DNA from: Serinus canaria
Lineage: Eukaryota > Chordata > Aves > Passeriformes > Fringillidae
DNA: 64,000 nucleotides
Assembly: GCF_022539315.1 (NCBI RefSeq)
Contig: NC_066315.1
Span: 20,993,649-21,057,648, forward strand
Direction: 5' to 3'
Both the position numbers and the translations under genes were made by a program. Within the stretch, counting starts at the first letter, position 1, and each line of letters opens with the position of its first letter. Under the pieces are notes generated by a model. It was not told the DNA's origin. It worked only from the letters and a program-made list of their open reading frames with translations, and did not search any database. Positions 36,678 through 50,973 of this stretch are shown piece after piece.

Positions 36678-39600
36678 GTATTCATCAGCCTCTACAGGAG
36701 AAGAAAGCGTATTATAATGTGATTACCCGAGCAAGGAGCTGCTGGAGTGTTAATAGCAATCTGTCCTCTTGAGCTTGCAGAGCTCTCCACAGCAGCCTGG
36801 AGACTCTTCTCACTTTAAATCCAAGCTTATTGTCTCAAACAGAAGTTATGTTGCAAAGCACTAAAAGATATTTTAATAAAATGGTCCAGACTAAATTGCT
36901 GACTACAGGACAATTCTGCAGCTTCACAATAGGAATTGTAGGGCTCCTGCTGCCTTCTTAACCGCATGATAAATTGCAAGCTTCTTGCTTCTATGCCACA
37001 GGCTCAGGGAGCATTGCATGATCACCATTGCTTTTCTTATTTATTTTCATGCCTGGTCTCCATTTAAAAGTGTCTCTGCTTGTGCTCAGGCTTTCTCAAC
37101 TGTTCTCATTGGTTATATAGTGGAAGAATCAGTTTGGCAGTTAATGTAAACATATATCATGGATGTAATGTTAATTACATTTTAATTCTCTGCGTCCATT
37201 ACATCTGTCACCTCAGCCTGTGCACTTGCTGTGAGGCTATTAACCCACTGTCAGGGCTCTGGAGATCAGTTTACTCAGATGTAAGGCCTGGTTCTGCAAT
37301 TTCATACAGACAGCAATACCAAAATCTTCTGTTTTCACACAGAGTTTGCAGACTGTTTTGCTGTGCAGCGCAAGGTGTACTGTTCTTCTGTTGTCCTTTG
37401 TGGCTGGAAGCTACACCAGGCAGGAGTAATACACGGAGGTTAGTTTTCACCCAAATCTCTGAGTTGGGTGGTTTTCTTTGTAGGGGTCCTCAGGAGCATC
37501 AGGGAGGTTGGCATTCACCACTGTTTAGGTAAAAGTAATTGGTGGAATTTTGTTTGTTTGAATATCTCACTGAGGACCTAAGCCAAAGTCAACTTGACCG
37601 AAAGCCTGGTACTGGCTACAGGAAGACTTTGCTCCAGCTCAGGAGTGAAGACTTTGCTCCAAACACTGTGAAATCTGAATAGGTCAGATGGGAAAATGGC
37701 ATAGCAAGACAAGCAAGAGAGCAGATGTGAATATGTTACTAAAAAAGTAGGGGCCTTCATGAGATGCTTTCTGTGCTAATGGGAAACTGAGTTAGCTAGT
37801 CTTCTCCTAAGCCTTGGTCTTGCTGGCTTGTAGGTGTAATCTGATGGCTTCTGCTCCTCAGTAAAGAGATTGAACACATTTGTGCCCTAAAGAGACCCCA
37901 CCTATGATTTCTGACCAAATAGACAGTTTTAAATCTTCTTTAGTTTGTGCTTCAGTGGTTCAGTTAAATGTTTTTAATCAGGACGTCATACTGTATCAAG
38001 GGATAGAACCTTTGGAAATCTAAGTGTATTATGTCAGCTGTCACTTTTTATTAACTAAACTTGTCAAAAGTGCTAGCAATATTTCAGTGTAAATGCTAAC
38101 ATTTAAGTTTACATTCAAAAGGGATGCTATTGTTTTCATTAAAGTGTGTTGTCAGTGTTCCTTATATTTGCATCTTACATTGTACTTAAACCAGTCTTTG
38201 ATAATATTATTTATGTCATGCTCCGTCTTTCCCATCATCTTGCCTGTGATGAATGCTAAGCTAACAAGCCTGCAGTGAGCCCTGCAGTTTGCCCACCATT
38301 AACACTTTACCAGCTCTCATGTCTGCATCAGCCATTGTGCTGCATCAAACACAGACAGTGATTTTAAAAAAGATAGCTTTTGATGTAGGTTATGTAAATT
38401 CTGTATGCAAAAATGTCAGGTCTATCAAAAGCACCTACAAGCGCTTTTACAGATAGAGCAATGATAATCACAGCATAACCTCTAAATTTTGATTCAGCCT
38501 CTGGCTCTAACTCCTGCAGTTAACACAAGTATTGTTGGGTGAATTTACCAGATGCGTACTTTGGTTAATATTTACACAGTGCTTTGAAGACACAAACTAT
38601 TGAAGTCCTAAATGGTATTCAAACCTACATAAACTTACTGCTTTAGGACAATGATTAGAAACAAATGCCACCTGAGGTGATATAAAACTTTAGTGAGCAA
38701 GAATGCATTTCAAAGCTGAATTCTAGTGTGACAAATAGGATTCTTCTCTATTGAAAACCCAGAAACATAACAAAACACTGTAATGTCTAAGTTGTGACAT
38801 GGTTACAAGGAAAGGACATACAATGACACTGCACAATTGAATCAAATATGCTATAAAATAACAGTCCTAAAATAGCAAATGTTGCAATGAATTATTAAAG
38901 TTGCTTATTTTAACATTTTATTTACTGAATTTTGCATTATTAAAACTACAAATCGTGAACTCACATTGTGCTGTCATTGAATCTGGCCTCTCTGAGATTT
39001 GCTTTGTTCCCATTCAGTCTATGCAGTTGGTTAATATGAACTTGGTTCCTGAGTCATTACACCCTTGTGATTCATGCCACTGACTCCTTGTTGCCCATTC
39101 CCTCTCATTTGAATTTTCTTGGCTGTGCCAGGTAAGCTTTGTGAAGCTCCAGCACACCATGAATCTCTCATCATGTGTTTTCCCATGAGCAACACTTCTT
39201 GTCCTCCATGTCCCAGGGTGCTAAACTACTGCCTTCCTCCATTTAATTTTATCCCTGGCACTCAACTTTCTTCCAGTACTCAAATGAAAAAAAAATTTAA
39301 GTTGCTTGGTAAAATGAAATCCCTCAGGAGATGCCCAGCATATGCCAACTTTCCTGTGATTGTTTTTATACTGTATAAATTTTCATATACTTTTGCTAAA
39401 TATATAGGATGGATGCATGTACAGGTCAATCAATGGATTCTTTAGCATGGTAACAAGCAGAGACTACTCCTGTGACATGCCCCAAATGGACAAAAGATTT
39501 GAGATAAAATTCCTTACAGAGAAGGGAGGAATCTCTAATGCTAAAAACAGAACATCAAATAGAAAACTTTTTAGATAGAGTGGAAGCACAAAAGTATAGA

Positions 39601-40734
39601 AACAGCTCTACCTATACTCTTCTGGGTTGCTGAGAAAAGCCAGGATCTGTCTGTCCCATCCAAGGAAATAAGGCTGGCCCAGGTGCAGAACCACGTCCCA
39701 GTCTGTTCCTGTTTGTGTGTCTCTCCTCTTCCATGTCTTCCCCAAAGACCACCTACAGCCCTTCATGGAAAACATGTAGTGGACACACAAAAAAAGGAGA
39801 ATCACCCACCATGATTTAGAGAGACCCCAAGAAGGCAGGTCCCATGGAAAATTCTTCTATCATCTTCAAAATCATTTCTGTTCTTCTCGGAGGTCAGAGA
39901 ACCTTGACAAGGCTGATTCCTTCTGGGCAAAGCTGCAGCACTGATAAACCCGGCAGCAGCAGCATAAAGCAGGGTCTGTCTTCTCTTGTAGATTGGATGC
40001 TTTATATTCAAAACTACCTATTTATAACATTTCTCATATGAATCCTAAAATGGTATCTGCCATTTTTAAAACAACACTTATCTGTTCTGGTGAAATCATT
40101 TTATTTTTGAAACTACCTACCTTGTGCACGTAGTCATACTGCTGGCAATGACAGCTGAGCTTTGACTCAAGTCCCACTAGAAACAGTGCCATTACACCTC
40201 ATTTGCCTTTTTCTCTTTGAAACTTCTCCTGATAGATGAACTTTTGGATATTTTCAAAATATCATTTCAATGGCAAGTTAATTTTCAGATTATCAGTGAT
40301 TCCTGCCTAATGTCTGAGCGGGGATGCTAAGCCAACTGTATCTAAGCACAGGGCTCAGTGCCCTCACATGTGCTCAGAGCAGTCTGTGTGGGAGGAGAGG
40401 CTGCCCTGCTCATCAGACAGGGTAAGCATGTGCTTGGCTTCAATTACAGATGGATGGTTGACAAGTGGCACTGTTAAACCTGCTACCCATCACTACCTGA
40501 GTCTGAGCTTCTCACCTTGCTCCAGGAAAATGCAGGCAGTGCTGGCCGAGGAGTGGAGTGGGAGCTGCACCCCAGCCTCCCACTGCTGCTTAAACCTGGG
40601 CTTAATCAGCTGGAGGAGAGACATGGAAGTGGGATGTGATTGCTGTCCTCAGCTACCTGCCAGGGGCTAGGGTTTCACAGAGGTAAGCAGTGAAAGGAAA
40701 CCTTCCCATGTTGCAGCAATAGAAATTCAGATTA
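32801..40734. other. Long unique non-coding stretch, no gene seen
   Basis: About 7.9 kb without a recognisable gene. Low-complexity features are a TA dinucleotide run at 36647-36680 and a 15-bp direct duplication GAAGACTTTGCTCCA at 37622-37636 and 37647-37661. A 150-codon plus open frame at 37080-37532 begins at a non-ATG codon and encodes a cysteine-rich but unrecognised sequence. I treat it as chance. Donor-like words (for example near 40430 and 40680) occur without partner exons. Confidence 0.6.
36647..36680. repeat. TA dinucleotide microsatellite
   Basis: About ten uninterrupted TA units (36647-36667) are followed, after one extra T, by a further short TA stretch ending at ATGTA. It is typical AT-rich slippage-prone sequence and is likely to vary in length. 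Confidence 0.9.
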
Positions 40735-40905
40735 GAATCAGAGAATCACTGAGGATGGAAAAAACTCCTAAGATCATCTTGTCCAACCATAAACATAACC
40801 CTGACAAGTTCACCACTAAACCATGTCCTTAAGTGCCACATCTTTTAAATACCTCCAGGGATGGTGTCTCAGTCTCTTCCCCACAGCAGCCTGTTTCATT
40901 GCACA
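40735..40905 (-). mobile_element. Short CR1 LINE 3' end, minus orientation
   Basis: The plus strand reads GAATCAGAGAATCACTGAGG followed by GGAAAAAACTCCTAAGATCATC and TTGTCCAACC, which is the reverse complement of the CR1 terminus. The copy continues through ACAAGTTCACCACTAAACCATG, TAAGTGCCACAT, and CTCCAGGGATGGTGTCTCAG, then fades after CAGCCTGTTTCATTGCAC. Only about 170 bp remain, so it is heavily 5'-truncated. Of the four CR1 copies it is the shortest and one of the best matched. Confidence 0.92.
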
Positions 40906-41275
40906 AATTTTGATTCTCCAGTTTGGACTGTAAAAGAGGTTGGGTGAGTCATGCCATGAGCATGTTTTGGGCATCATGCCTCCCTCTCCAGTGACCCTGC
41001 AGGAGTGAGCAGTTCAGCTGGAGGTGGTTGCACTGCAAACACCAGCTGTACCACAGGACCTTCTTGTCTACCCTGATTGGAATCACCCATCTGTTTGCCC
41101 TTTGGTCCTTTAAGATATTTTAAGAATAATTGCTTCCTTAATAGTCACTGAACTCTTTTTAAGGACAGATAAAGTGCAATCTATGCATTCTAGCTTATTG
41201 TTACAAGTAGGCATGCATTTGATATACAGAAAACGTGTCTGTATACGTTTTTCTTTTTCCTGTAAAAGCTATTGC

Positions 41276-41293
41276 TTTTTTTTTTTTTTTTGC
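41276..41293. repeat. T18 homopolymer
   Basis: Eighteen consecutive T. Neither flank shows a polyadenylation signal or gene-like sequence that would suggest a processed pseudogene tail. Confidence 0.95.
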
Positions 41294-42005
41294 TTAATCT
41301 GTTTTCATCATTAAAAGTAAATCCAGGAGACCAGGTAATCATTCCCAGAATATTCCCATTTCAGGTTAATGATAGTGAAGAACAACCCCTGAGGTAGAGT
41401 GCAAGTTAATTCTGCTGTCGATTTTTTTTCAGGTTTCTCCTGTAGAATTATTTATGCTTTCTCATGAATGATTCCCTGGAAGGTTAATCAAAATAATATC
41501 AGTGATATTTCCTTCTTTGGTCCACCTATTGGTTCCAGAGCAGTATGTTTATGTGGAAAACCCAAGGTATTTTTCCAAATATTATACCTTGCACTAAGGC
41601 TTTCTGTATCCCACAGCAATTGGAAGAGGACTTGCAGATGCTGGCCTCTGCAACACACTCCATTAGCTTGGCACAGTCTTATTTTGGTAGGATTCCAGTC
41701 TTGCTGGGATTTTTGAAACTCTGTCAACATAGACGGATGCTCAATGCTGAATAAGCTTTGTTTACTATTTGTGCTAGAAGTGAGTCAAAAAGCTCTATGA
41801 CCACCTTCTAGCCAAAAGGCAAAGCTGGAGTTTTCTGTGCAAAGAGCATTTGGAATCTTAACATTTTCAGAATCATGTAGGGAAAAAAATTGAAATCTCA
41901 CAGATACTGAAGAACATATGAAATACAGTTTATGTGAGTGTGCCAAAGACTTCTGTCCAAGCTGGAACAAGGGGATGTCTTCTGATCCTTTTGTTTCCAA
42001 GGCAA

Positions 42006-42024
42006 TTTTTTTTTTTTTTTTTTT
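42006..42024. repeat. T19 homopolymer
   Basis: Nineteen consecutive T. The adjacent higher-coordinate sequence was read on the minus strand for a retrocopy ending in this tail; no AATAAA or coding remnant was seen. Confidence 0.95.
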
Positions 42025-45000
42025 GCACGGCCTCAACCAGTCCTCTAGACAGAACATAAACCCAAGAAAGTTCTCTTTATAGTATTTGGAATTAAGTACT
42101 GCACAGATATTTTACTAACATCTGTCTGCCTCAGTTTAGGGAACAGAAACTGATTCATCTGAGGAAGTTGCTGGCAACTGACATACAGAAAAGCTGAATC
42201 ACAGCCAGCACCAGAATCATAAAAATGCACTGTTTTGCTCAAAGGGAAGGATTTTGTCATTAACCATGCCAAAACCTGCCTTCGTTGACAGAAATGGATG
42301 AGTGAGCCTTACCTTATCTCAGCAAGCAGTTTACCAGGTCACACTCTGGCAGAGTTCTAATTGCATCCATGGTCTCACAGAGGTGACAAAGCCAAGCTTG
42401 CTCCTGGCTCAGGAGAAGCTTCTCTATATGTATATATTTGAAAGTGGGTTATGTGGCCAGGCAACAGGCAGCTCTTGCAGGGAAGCTCTTCTATGAGACT
42501 GCTTTGTTCTCTTCCTTGTCCCCTCCTGGGAAGGCTCTGTTGTGAAGGAGATGGTATCTGGAGGCAGCAGGGACCACTGCTGCTCACCAGCCTTACACTG
42601 GTCCCCTCAGTGAAGTCATCCCTAAATAAGTGGATTGCCACCTCAAAAAGCCCATCAGGTGAGAAATAGACCATCATGAACAGGAGAGGTAAGGCCTGCC
42701 CAAACTCTCTGCTGCTGAGTATGGGAATTTTGGGGAGCAATACTTTCAAGGAGGAGGCTGATGGAAAGTATTGCTCTCTTCTCCAGCAGAACAGTCATTA
42801 GAGAAATTGCTGGAGATGGCACAGCCTAGGATTTTGCAAAACATACATTTCTTCTGAACATTTCTAGATTATTTTAAGAATTTTACTTCCTGACTCATTG
42901 CTTCCGAGGACTTACTAAGGAACACTGCAAACACTGAAATAAGTAAAAGAGAAGGAAAAGTCATGTCTCTCCTAACTTTTTGTGCTTTGTCATCTTGGAA
43001 GGTGCCTTGAGTGCTTTTTTTTTCCCTCTCTGCAAGTTGTTTTCACCTCCTGGGAGAGACTCTTAACAGAGGAAAAACAATTAGATGGCTCTAGGAATGT
43101 CATCAGGAAAATACTGCCTTCTTTTGACTCCATGAGAGCAAATGTGCAGCTGAGCCTGATAATGTGGGCAGATGCTTGTACTGTACCTTTAGCTCATGTG
43201 ATAAAAAATGAAATACTGCAGCAATTTAATAGCCCAAACATCTATTCAAACAAAGGCATTTGGTATGTATAACAGCACAGTAAAAAGACATTTGGAACAG
43301 ATAGGCAAATAGCTTAAGCTGAGAAATAAAAAAAGCAATGTTGATAATACAACTAATGTCAGTCTATCTAAAGAGAACTTACCCTTGCCCTTTCTCATTT
43401 CAGCTGATTGCATCTGCCTTTGTTACTTTATTACATCACTGATATCCACAAATATTGAAGACTTTTTCATGTCTTTTAAGGAAAATTTGAAGACAGCAGG
43501 GGAACCTTTCAGCCTATGTGGTAGGGATGTGTTCACAGTGATCCATGGAATATTTACTTTGGCTACAAAGGTTGAGGAAACAGAATTATGCACCTTTGCT
43601 CATGTATTTAACAGGTTATTACACTGTACATCAAAGGGCTCTCAGGCTGTTTGCATATTCATTTTCAGGTGTTGTCTAAGAAATAATCAAAGGATTTAAG
43701 AAGGAACAAAGTAACTCGCTGCACTTTAAATTTTTAAAAATAAGGAACAGACATTTATATGAGAAAGCTGGTTTTTAATGCTGTTACACATCCCAGTGAA
43801 GTTTAGTGTAGTAATGAATTACCATGCACTTCTGGAAACATTTTCAGAAGACATGTTAGATCCCAGGACCTCCTGCATCTACAGAATTTCTTAATCTGCA
43901 TTATGCTTCCATTATTGCATTGCTGATTTAAGTTGATATAAAGCTAGAGATGCAATGGCTCATGTCAAACACCTTCCTCACTGATCTCATTGTGTCTTGA
44001 AGATAATACAGGTGAATTAAAGAAACATCCTTTAATAAATTATACTTCCATACATTCCATATATGCAGGTGTGAAGAGCAAGAAAATATTTGTATTAATA
44101 CCTCATCCATCCACATCTTTTAGAAGCTTAAAAAAATATATAGAAAACCCAACCAAATCTGTATTCCTCTTTTCCCAAGAATTTCAGGGAGGTTATTGTA
44201 ATAAAAGTTACAGTAGGCTGTCTCATCATGCTAAAATAGCAACATTGTCCAAATATGGTACCAAATATGAGCTGGCATATATTAGGAGTGGGACAAAATA
44301 TGTTCTTAAGTTGTTGTAGCTGAATCACTGAGCCAGAGCTGGGGTAAGGCAAGGAGGTCCTGCAGTGTCCTGTGTGCCTCCTGAAAAGGTGGTACTGAGG
44401 GGAAGGCCATGAGCACAGTGCAGGTCATGTCCAGCAGCTTGCAGGATAAATCCTCTTTGAAATGAATTGACCATCTCTAGGTGGTTTCATTTATGTTATC
44501 AAAAACTTCCCAAATGAACCGGTTCCCAAAGGAGCCTCCTCTTCTTACAGAGTTGAGAAATGGAAGTTTCTGCACTAATGAGGAAAATAGAAATAAATAG
44601 AAAGGGCACAGTGTAGAGTGAAGGGTCAAATGCATGCTGCTCAAAAATCTCTTACCAGAAAGCAGGGCCAGACTCCCAGCTGCTGTGAATGACTGACTTC
44701 CCTGTTAATGATCTGAAACTCTTTGTGCCCTGTGACATCTTTCCAAAGGATGCTGTGAGTCAGTACTGTGCAGTAACTAAAGGATTTTGTGCAATAAGGA
44801 ATAAATCCATAGGGTTGTATTCCTGCAAAAGATTAGCCTTTGAATGATAATTTCATAAAAGAGCCATTAAGATAACGAGTGAGTAGGGCTGTAAAATCAT
44901 ATAGAGAGGAACAGTGATCAGCAATGGATGCAACTGTCCTGAGGACCAGTTGTGACCTTACAAAAATCAAAGTAAGCATACAAAAATTTGGCACTTTGAT

Positions 45001-48000
45001 CCAAAAGTACTCTTTGACCTCTGTATTCCATGGTTTTTGTCAGGATTATTTCAGAAAACATTAACCTATAGGTGGCATTCAAGGATAGCAAATTACTCCA
45101 ATTTTGCACACAGGTATAGTGCTGCCACACTTGGTCACACAGGAATGCTGTGAATGTGCTAATTTTTTCACAAGCTGTGAGTGTTGCAGTGTCATTCTCA
45201 GAGGTACAGGCTGGACAGAGTGGGGAATGTGCTTGCCCTGCCATGGCTCTGAGAGCAGCCATCTGCCTTTCTCCACAGAGCTCTGTGCCACACTACAGGC
45301 TCTCCTTTCCTACTTTAGGTGCTGAATTGCCAAATGGGCTGGGTAGCAATGGGTCCTGGGCTGCAGCGTGAGCTGAGCTCCAGCCAAGCCTTCCTGCCCC
45401 TGGTCAGGGGCAGCCTGAGCTGTGCCCATCCTGCTGCTGGGAGGGGAAGGTCCCTGCTCACTGCCAGCTGCAGTGACAAACCTGGGTGTCCCTGGCAGGG
45501 CTGTGCTGAGCTGGCATTGAGCAGACAACTCATGGGTGCTTCCACAAAGTGCCCAAAGCCAACCCTGGCTATGCTGTTGCAGATGGATCTGGACTGCAAG
45601 TAAAATCCCGAGCAAACTTTATTTCCTGTCAGAGACCAAATTCTGACAACCCACTGCCTGGAGTCTCTGTGAGGGACCACTGGGTGCCTCCTCTTTAGAT
45701 CATACCTGGGGAGGATGACCAGCCTGCCAAAAGCAGAGAAAAAACAAAGTGCTTGAAAAACATAAAGAAAGTAACAGTAGTACTCCAACATTCTTTCCTC
45801 CAAACATTGGTGCAGCAGAACTTGAGACTAGGTGTAAATGAAGAAGCACCTGGGATGGCTCAGGGGCAGTCTGGGACATCACATGTGCACTGCAACAGGG
45901 TGCTGGCTTGCAGGTAAGAACGATCCTTCATGACTTGTTTTCTCCAGACATCCAATCCCTGTCCAAGTGGGCCCCACTGTACCTGCACGAACACCCACCC
46001 TGCCACTATGGAATTTCCCTCCTGCCTGGTTGTTGGGTGGCATTTAGCACAATGACACTGCAGCCATGTCCTGGTGCTCAGGCTGCCCTCAATAATGAGA
46101 GATTTGCATCTCTTTGAAGCAGCATGGCAAGCCATCACCTTGATCCTCAGCCCAGAATAACCAGGAAGCAGGGCATGCAGTCAGGACAAAACAGCATAGC
46201 ACCGTTTCTTTGCTAAGACATAAACCACACAGGAGTGTCATAATGTGTGCAGGAGCAACCTGTTCTCTAAAGTACACCTATGTTCTACCCGTCAGCACAG
46301 GCCAGTCCTTCAGAACAGCTTCATGTGTCTGAATCCTCCTGGGATTTCTTTCCCCATACCATACCTCACCCTGACTGGCACTGGGAGATGCTGCTGTGCA
46401 CCTATTTCCATTCATTTCTTTGTAGCTGGAGATCCCCATTGAGAGTGAAAAATCAGGCACATATTTTTTATCTCCTAAACAGAACTATTAAACTTCTCAA
46501 GTCTCCTGCAGCCTCATCTCATGTGGTCAGTGCAGACAGTGGCCTTGGGCAGACAGTCTGTGAGCACAGCTGGCACTGTCCTTGTCACAGGGCAAAGCAG
46601 CCAGTGCAACCAGCTTGCCTGCCTTCACTAAATTCAGAGGTCTGCAAGGCATGCAATCTCCTAATTCTTCACTTAGAAGCTTTTCTTAATAAATCTATGA
46701 TGTTTCCAAGGTAAAAACCTCTTTTGCTGTTTTGTGACATTCTCCTTTACAACCTGTCCACACAGGACTTTTCCTCTGTGAGTTCTGCAGAGCATTGTTG
46801 GAGGGTTAATTAAAGCAGTCTGTTTCTACAGCACGTTCTGTCTGTTTCTTCTTTTCATTATTAGATGTGATGACACATTTGCCTGTGTGGCTTCCCGCAG
46901 ATGGCACGGAAATTTTGTGATCAAATGTTAAGAGTAAACCAACTGTCAGATCTGATCACAGCTTCCTGTATTGCTCTGCTGGTGCAGGAATACCATTTTA
47001 ATAAAGGGCTCCTTCTTTTCAAAGTGATAGGGTTTGCAGCAAGGATGAAGTCTTAGAGTAAGTCTGGTTCAATATTAACAGATCTAGGGCTCTATTGAGA
47101 AGTTTTATGTTCCAGCCATAGATTTTATTTGCAAACACTTCTAAAAATCAATAATACAAAACGAACATTATTAATGATTGTGGTTTAATTCACGGGCAAT
47201 TTTCATGACAAACTGAATAAAATACAAAATAATGTGGGTGGTGAATAATTCAAATGCTTTGAAAATCCTCCCTTCACAATAATCAAGTGTAATGTAATGC
47301 ACAGATGCACATACACACAAAAAGAAGAAAAATCAGACATTGTGTAGTTTAGTTTGGTTTAAAACAGAAAACTGAATTATAGGGAAGAGATTTTTCCTGG
47401 AGATGCCCATTGTAGTGCTAACAGAAGGCATATACATGCCTAGCACTGATCAGCTGACCTCAACCTCCTCTGAACAGATCAGACTTGTCTTGGGGACAGT
47501 AAATTTGGATCTGACATTGAAGAATCTGAGTAGGTGTTCTGGCTGATAATTCAGATGTTGACAGAACAGCATAAACTATGCAGATCAAACATTTATTTTG
47601 CTGTTTTAGCTTTTTCTGCTATTCACAAATTATCTATGAACAGAATTTGATTTTGACAGATTTGTTCAATATTCAAAGTACTCAGAACCTGTTCCAGGAT
47701 ATAACTTGTTTGCAAATGGTTTGTTTTCAGATTGGGTGTGTATTCAATGATTTGCTGAGCATCATCCTCTGCTGGTGGTTGGAGAAGCAAGAGATTTTAC
47801 GACAGAGGAAGGAGAAATCTAACTTCCTCACACTAATAGGCACCTGCACGAGCAGCAGGCTCTGCCTGAATGGTCAGGTTGTGATTTTCTTGCAGAGAAC
47901 TGATGGAAGCACCTGGTATCTGTGGGCCTCTTCCCTATTTCACCCAGAACTTGAGCCACCTCGACACCTTTCCCAACTTGGGTTCTTTCCCTAAATGTCC

Positions 48001-50933
48001 CACAGGGCATTTCACACTAAATCCCTTTAAAACGTCCCGTAAGTTTTGCACAGTTCTTCCCCAGTGCAGTCCAAAATGAGTCCCACACCCTGGGCACACT
48101 GTCAGCCCATGGTTTGCTGGAGCTGGCTGGGGAGGGAAGGATCTCTCCTTGACCCACCTCAGTGGGTTTCATCCCAGGGACAGTGGTCTGCTTGGCTTCC
48201 TTGGATGGTTTTGGAGTAACTGGTTTGGGTGTTTTGGTTTTGTTCTCTTTACTGTGACCTGGTGTGGCATTTGCTGAGTCTTTGGTCAGGAAACCTAACC
48301 AAAAGGTTTGGGCATCCTCTGCTTTTTCCCCCTGGCATTGTACAGAGAGGGGAATCCTGCTTCAGTGGGGCAAGTGGAAAATCCAGCCAGTGGTGGAAGC
48401 TTGTGAGTGGAGTGGGGACAGCCCTTGATATGAAGGCGGGTGCCTAAAGCTGATGCCAGGCTGACACTTGCACTCTAATCAAATACTCTTCCATCTCCCT
48501 GGAGCTCTCAAGAGACTGATTAAATAGAGGGATCAATGGATGGCTTCACAGTAATTTCACACTCAGAGAAGATTCCCTTCACCTCCCGTTATAATTAAAA
48601 GAACTGACATTTTTCTATGTTAATAAGCTACTTTATTTCTTGGTGGGGTTTGTTGGGGCATAACAAACTCCATCATGGACTGGCTTGCCAGTGTACATTG
48701 TCCTTTGCAGCTCTGTGGACACAGATGGTCTCGCAGTGCCACGTGAAAGACCAATTTGACTAAGATATGGTATTTAGTAGTAGAATTTCTCATGCACATA
48801 TTAAATAGCATATTTAAAGGTCATAGCAATTTAAATTGTGATCTGATGAACCTTGTGGTTTAGTGCATTATGCATTAGATGTAAGTATTTTCAGATTTTA
48901 AAATCAAAGGCATTAAAAACCATTATTTTGTAATTTTATTCTGAAATTGTTGTTTTCTCTGCTAGTGACCTTTAGTGTTTTTACCTTGGGCAGAATCCAT
49001 AGGATTTACTTAACACTAGCTCCTAAAATCCTCTTGGCAGGGGGTAATGCCCAGCACAGAAAAGAACAAGATCACAAAAAATATTTGTAAAATAATGCAG
49101 GCTTGAAAATATGGTACACCAGTCTTGTTTCAGCAACACAGAAATAAAGTATGTGTTGTTCAGAAAAATCAGATCAACTTCCTAAGGGTCTGGTTAAACT
49201 GCTGAGTGTAAATTGCTATTGGAATTGACTGTTAAAGATCTTGGTTTAGCAGGTTAAACATCTGCTGGATTTATTACAGTTTTATTTGTACTTCATCTGT
49301 ATCTGGTACAATTAAGCCAATCAAAGTAAGTGAATCAAATCTAATTTACTCTCTAATGGACCAAAAAGGAAAGAATAAACACAGCACTATTAGAGCCAAA
49401 TGATTAAACATGTCTCTGAGGTATTTTTTTTCTATTTCAGCATAGAAGAATCATGGTGTTTATGCTGTAATTAATCACTAAGGAGTGATGTAAACTAGTT
49501 TGAGCATTCATTCATTTTTCATATGGTTTCATAAAAATGCTAAACAAAACATGGGAATGTAATGGAACCAATTCCATTGGAATCAGGTACATTTATTCAT
49601 ATAACCATTTATGTTCTATTTAAAATCATTATAGGATTGACACAGAGAGGCATATTTATCAAATTAGATGAAAATTTGTTGTACCAACCTTTTTCACATT
49701 ACCAGGCCTTTTAAAGACAAAATTCAGTCCATGTGTAAATAGCTGTCTAAGGTGCATGCATCATGTTCAGGTTCATTAGGCAAGCATAAAAGCTGAAGTT
49801 ACATAATCAGGATTTATTTGATATTTTAAAATTATGCAAAATGGAACTGCACTACTTGCATTAGCTAGAAGCTGCACACTATAAGTCTGGAGTCTTTCCT
49901 ACATCCCAGCACCTGGAAATAAACCTCAGCTTGCAGCTGTTTGTTTACACTGCCAACTAGAAGCAGGATTTAATCTGAAACAAGTAACATAAACAAGAAA
50001 ACTATTTAGAGCCTAAACAAACAGAGGGCACCTCATGATTTAACCACATCATATGAAAACCACCCTTTCCTTTGGAATGACTTGCTTTTTTGTGCCAATG
50101 TGATGCTTTTAGATTTTAATGCCCATTTGTGGAAGTTTCCTTTGGTGTCTCTGGAGACATTTTGTCACAGCAGGAGGCAGCTGCAGACCCCATGGAGTTG
50201 CTTTTTCCCCCTCGTTTCTCATTGCACTTTTCCTGTCATCCTTAGCCTACATGATCTCATGTGAAGTTATGTTTTGGCTCTTGCACTGTAGGAGAGAAAG
50301 CACAGTGTAATGTATGAATAGGCTGGAAATAACCAGCACTTTGTAAATGTGAATGTGTTTTATTCCATGTGAAACATCTTTGCAAATATCAATATTCGGC
50401 AGTGACTAAGGGTTTCTACAACATCCTGGAGTTCTTTTTTGTCAGGACTTTGTTGGAGTACCCCTAGGGCAGAGTTAAAAGGAAAGTCAGAAATTACTCA
50501 AAATATTTTGTAAGGAAGCATGTTGCTCTGAAGCTTGAAAGTTGATTTGGATGTTTAGCAAACAACAGAAGATAAAAATAGCAGGATTTGTACTCTGAAA
50601 CCAGTGCTTTTGACAACTGAGGCTATCATCATTCATCAAATCACTTGCTTTAAAAAGCAAATTCGCAGTGACAGTTTTCAGTCTGGGCTTGTACAGTATC
50701 TAGTGTGAAGGAGTCCTGGCCCACAGCTGAGGCTTCAGACTAACATACCCATCAGACATACTATGTTGCTATAGCAAATTTACCACTGCCTTGGCAAAGA
50801 CTATAGTGCGTATTTTTATCAGTCAGTACCAGTCCCAAAAATATTTTTGCAAGTGGGGCCACCAAGCTGAGGGAATAATTTCCACAACCTGTGTCAACGT
50901 GTGACTCCTGACACAACTGAGCTGCACTGGGGA

Positions 50934-50973
50934 CTCCTGGCTACCTTGGAGAGCTCCTGGCTACCCTGGGGAG
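50934..50973. repeat. Two-copy 20-bp tandem repeat
   Basis: CTCCTGGCTACCTTGGAGAG (50934-50953) is followed directly by CTCCTGGCTACCCTGGGGAG (50954-50973), differing at two positions. It is a small local duplication in a GC-richer patch. Confidence 0.9.

Noticed and set aside
45315..45803. 162-codon minus-strand open frame
   Set aside because: It overlaps 94-101-codon frames on both strands in a GC-richer patch where stops are rare. There is no recognisable motif and no convincing splice or start context.
47578..47994. 138-codon plus-strand open frame
   Set aside because: Its start is not in a good initiation context, no domain is recognised and nothing around it suggests a gene. I treat it as chance.
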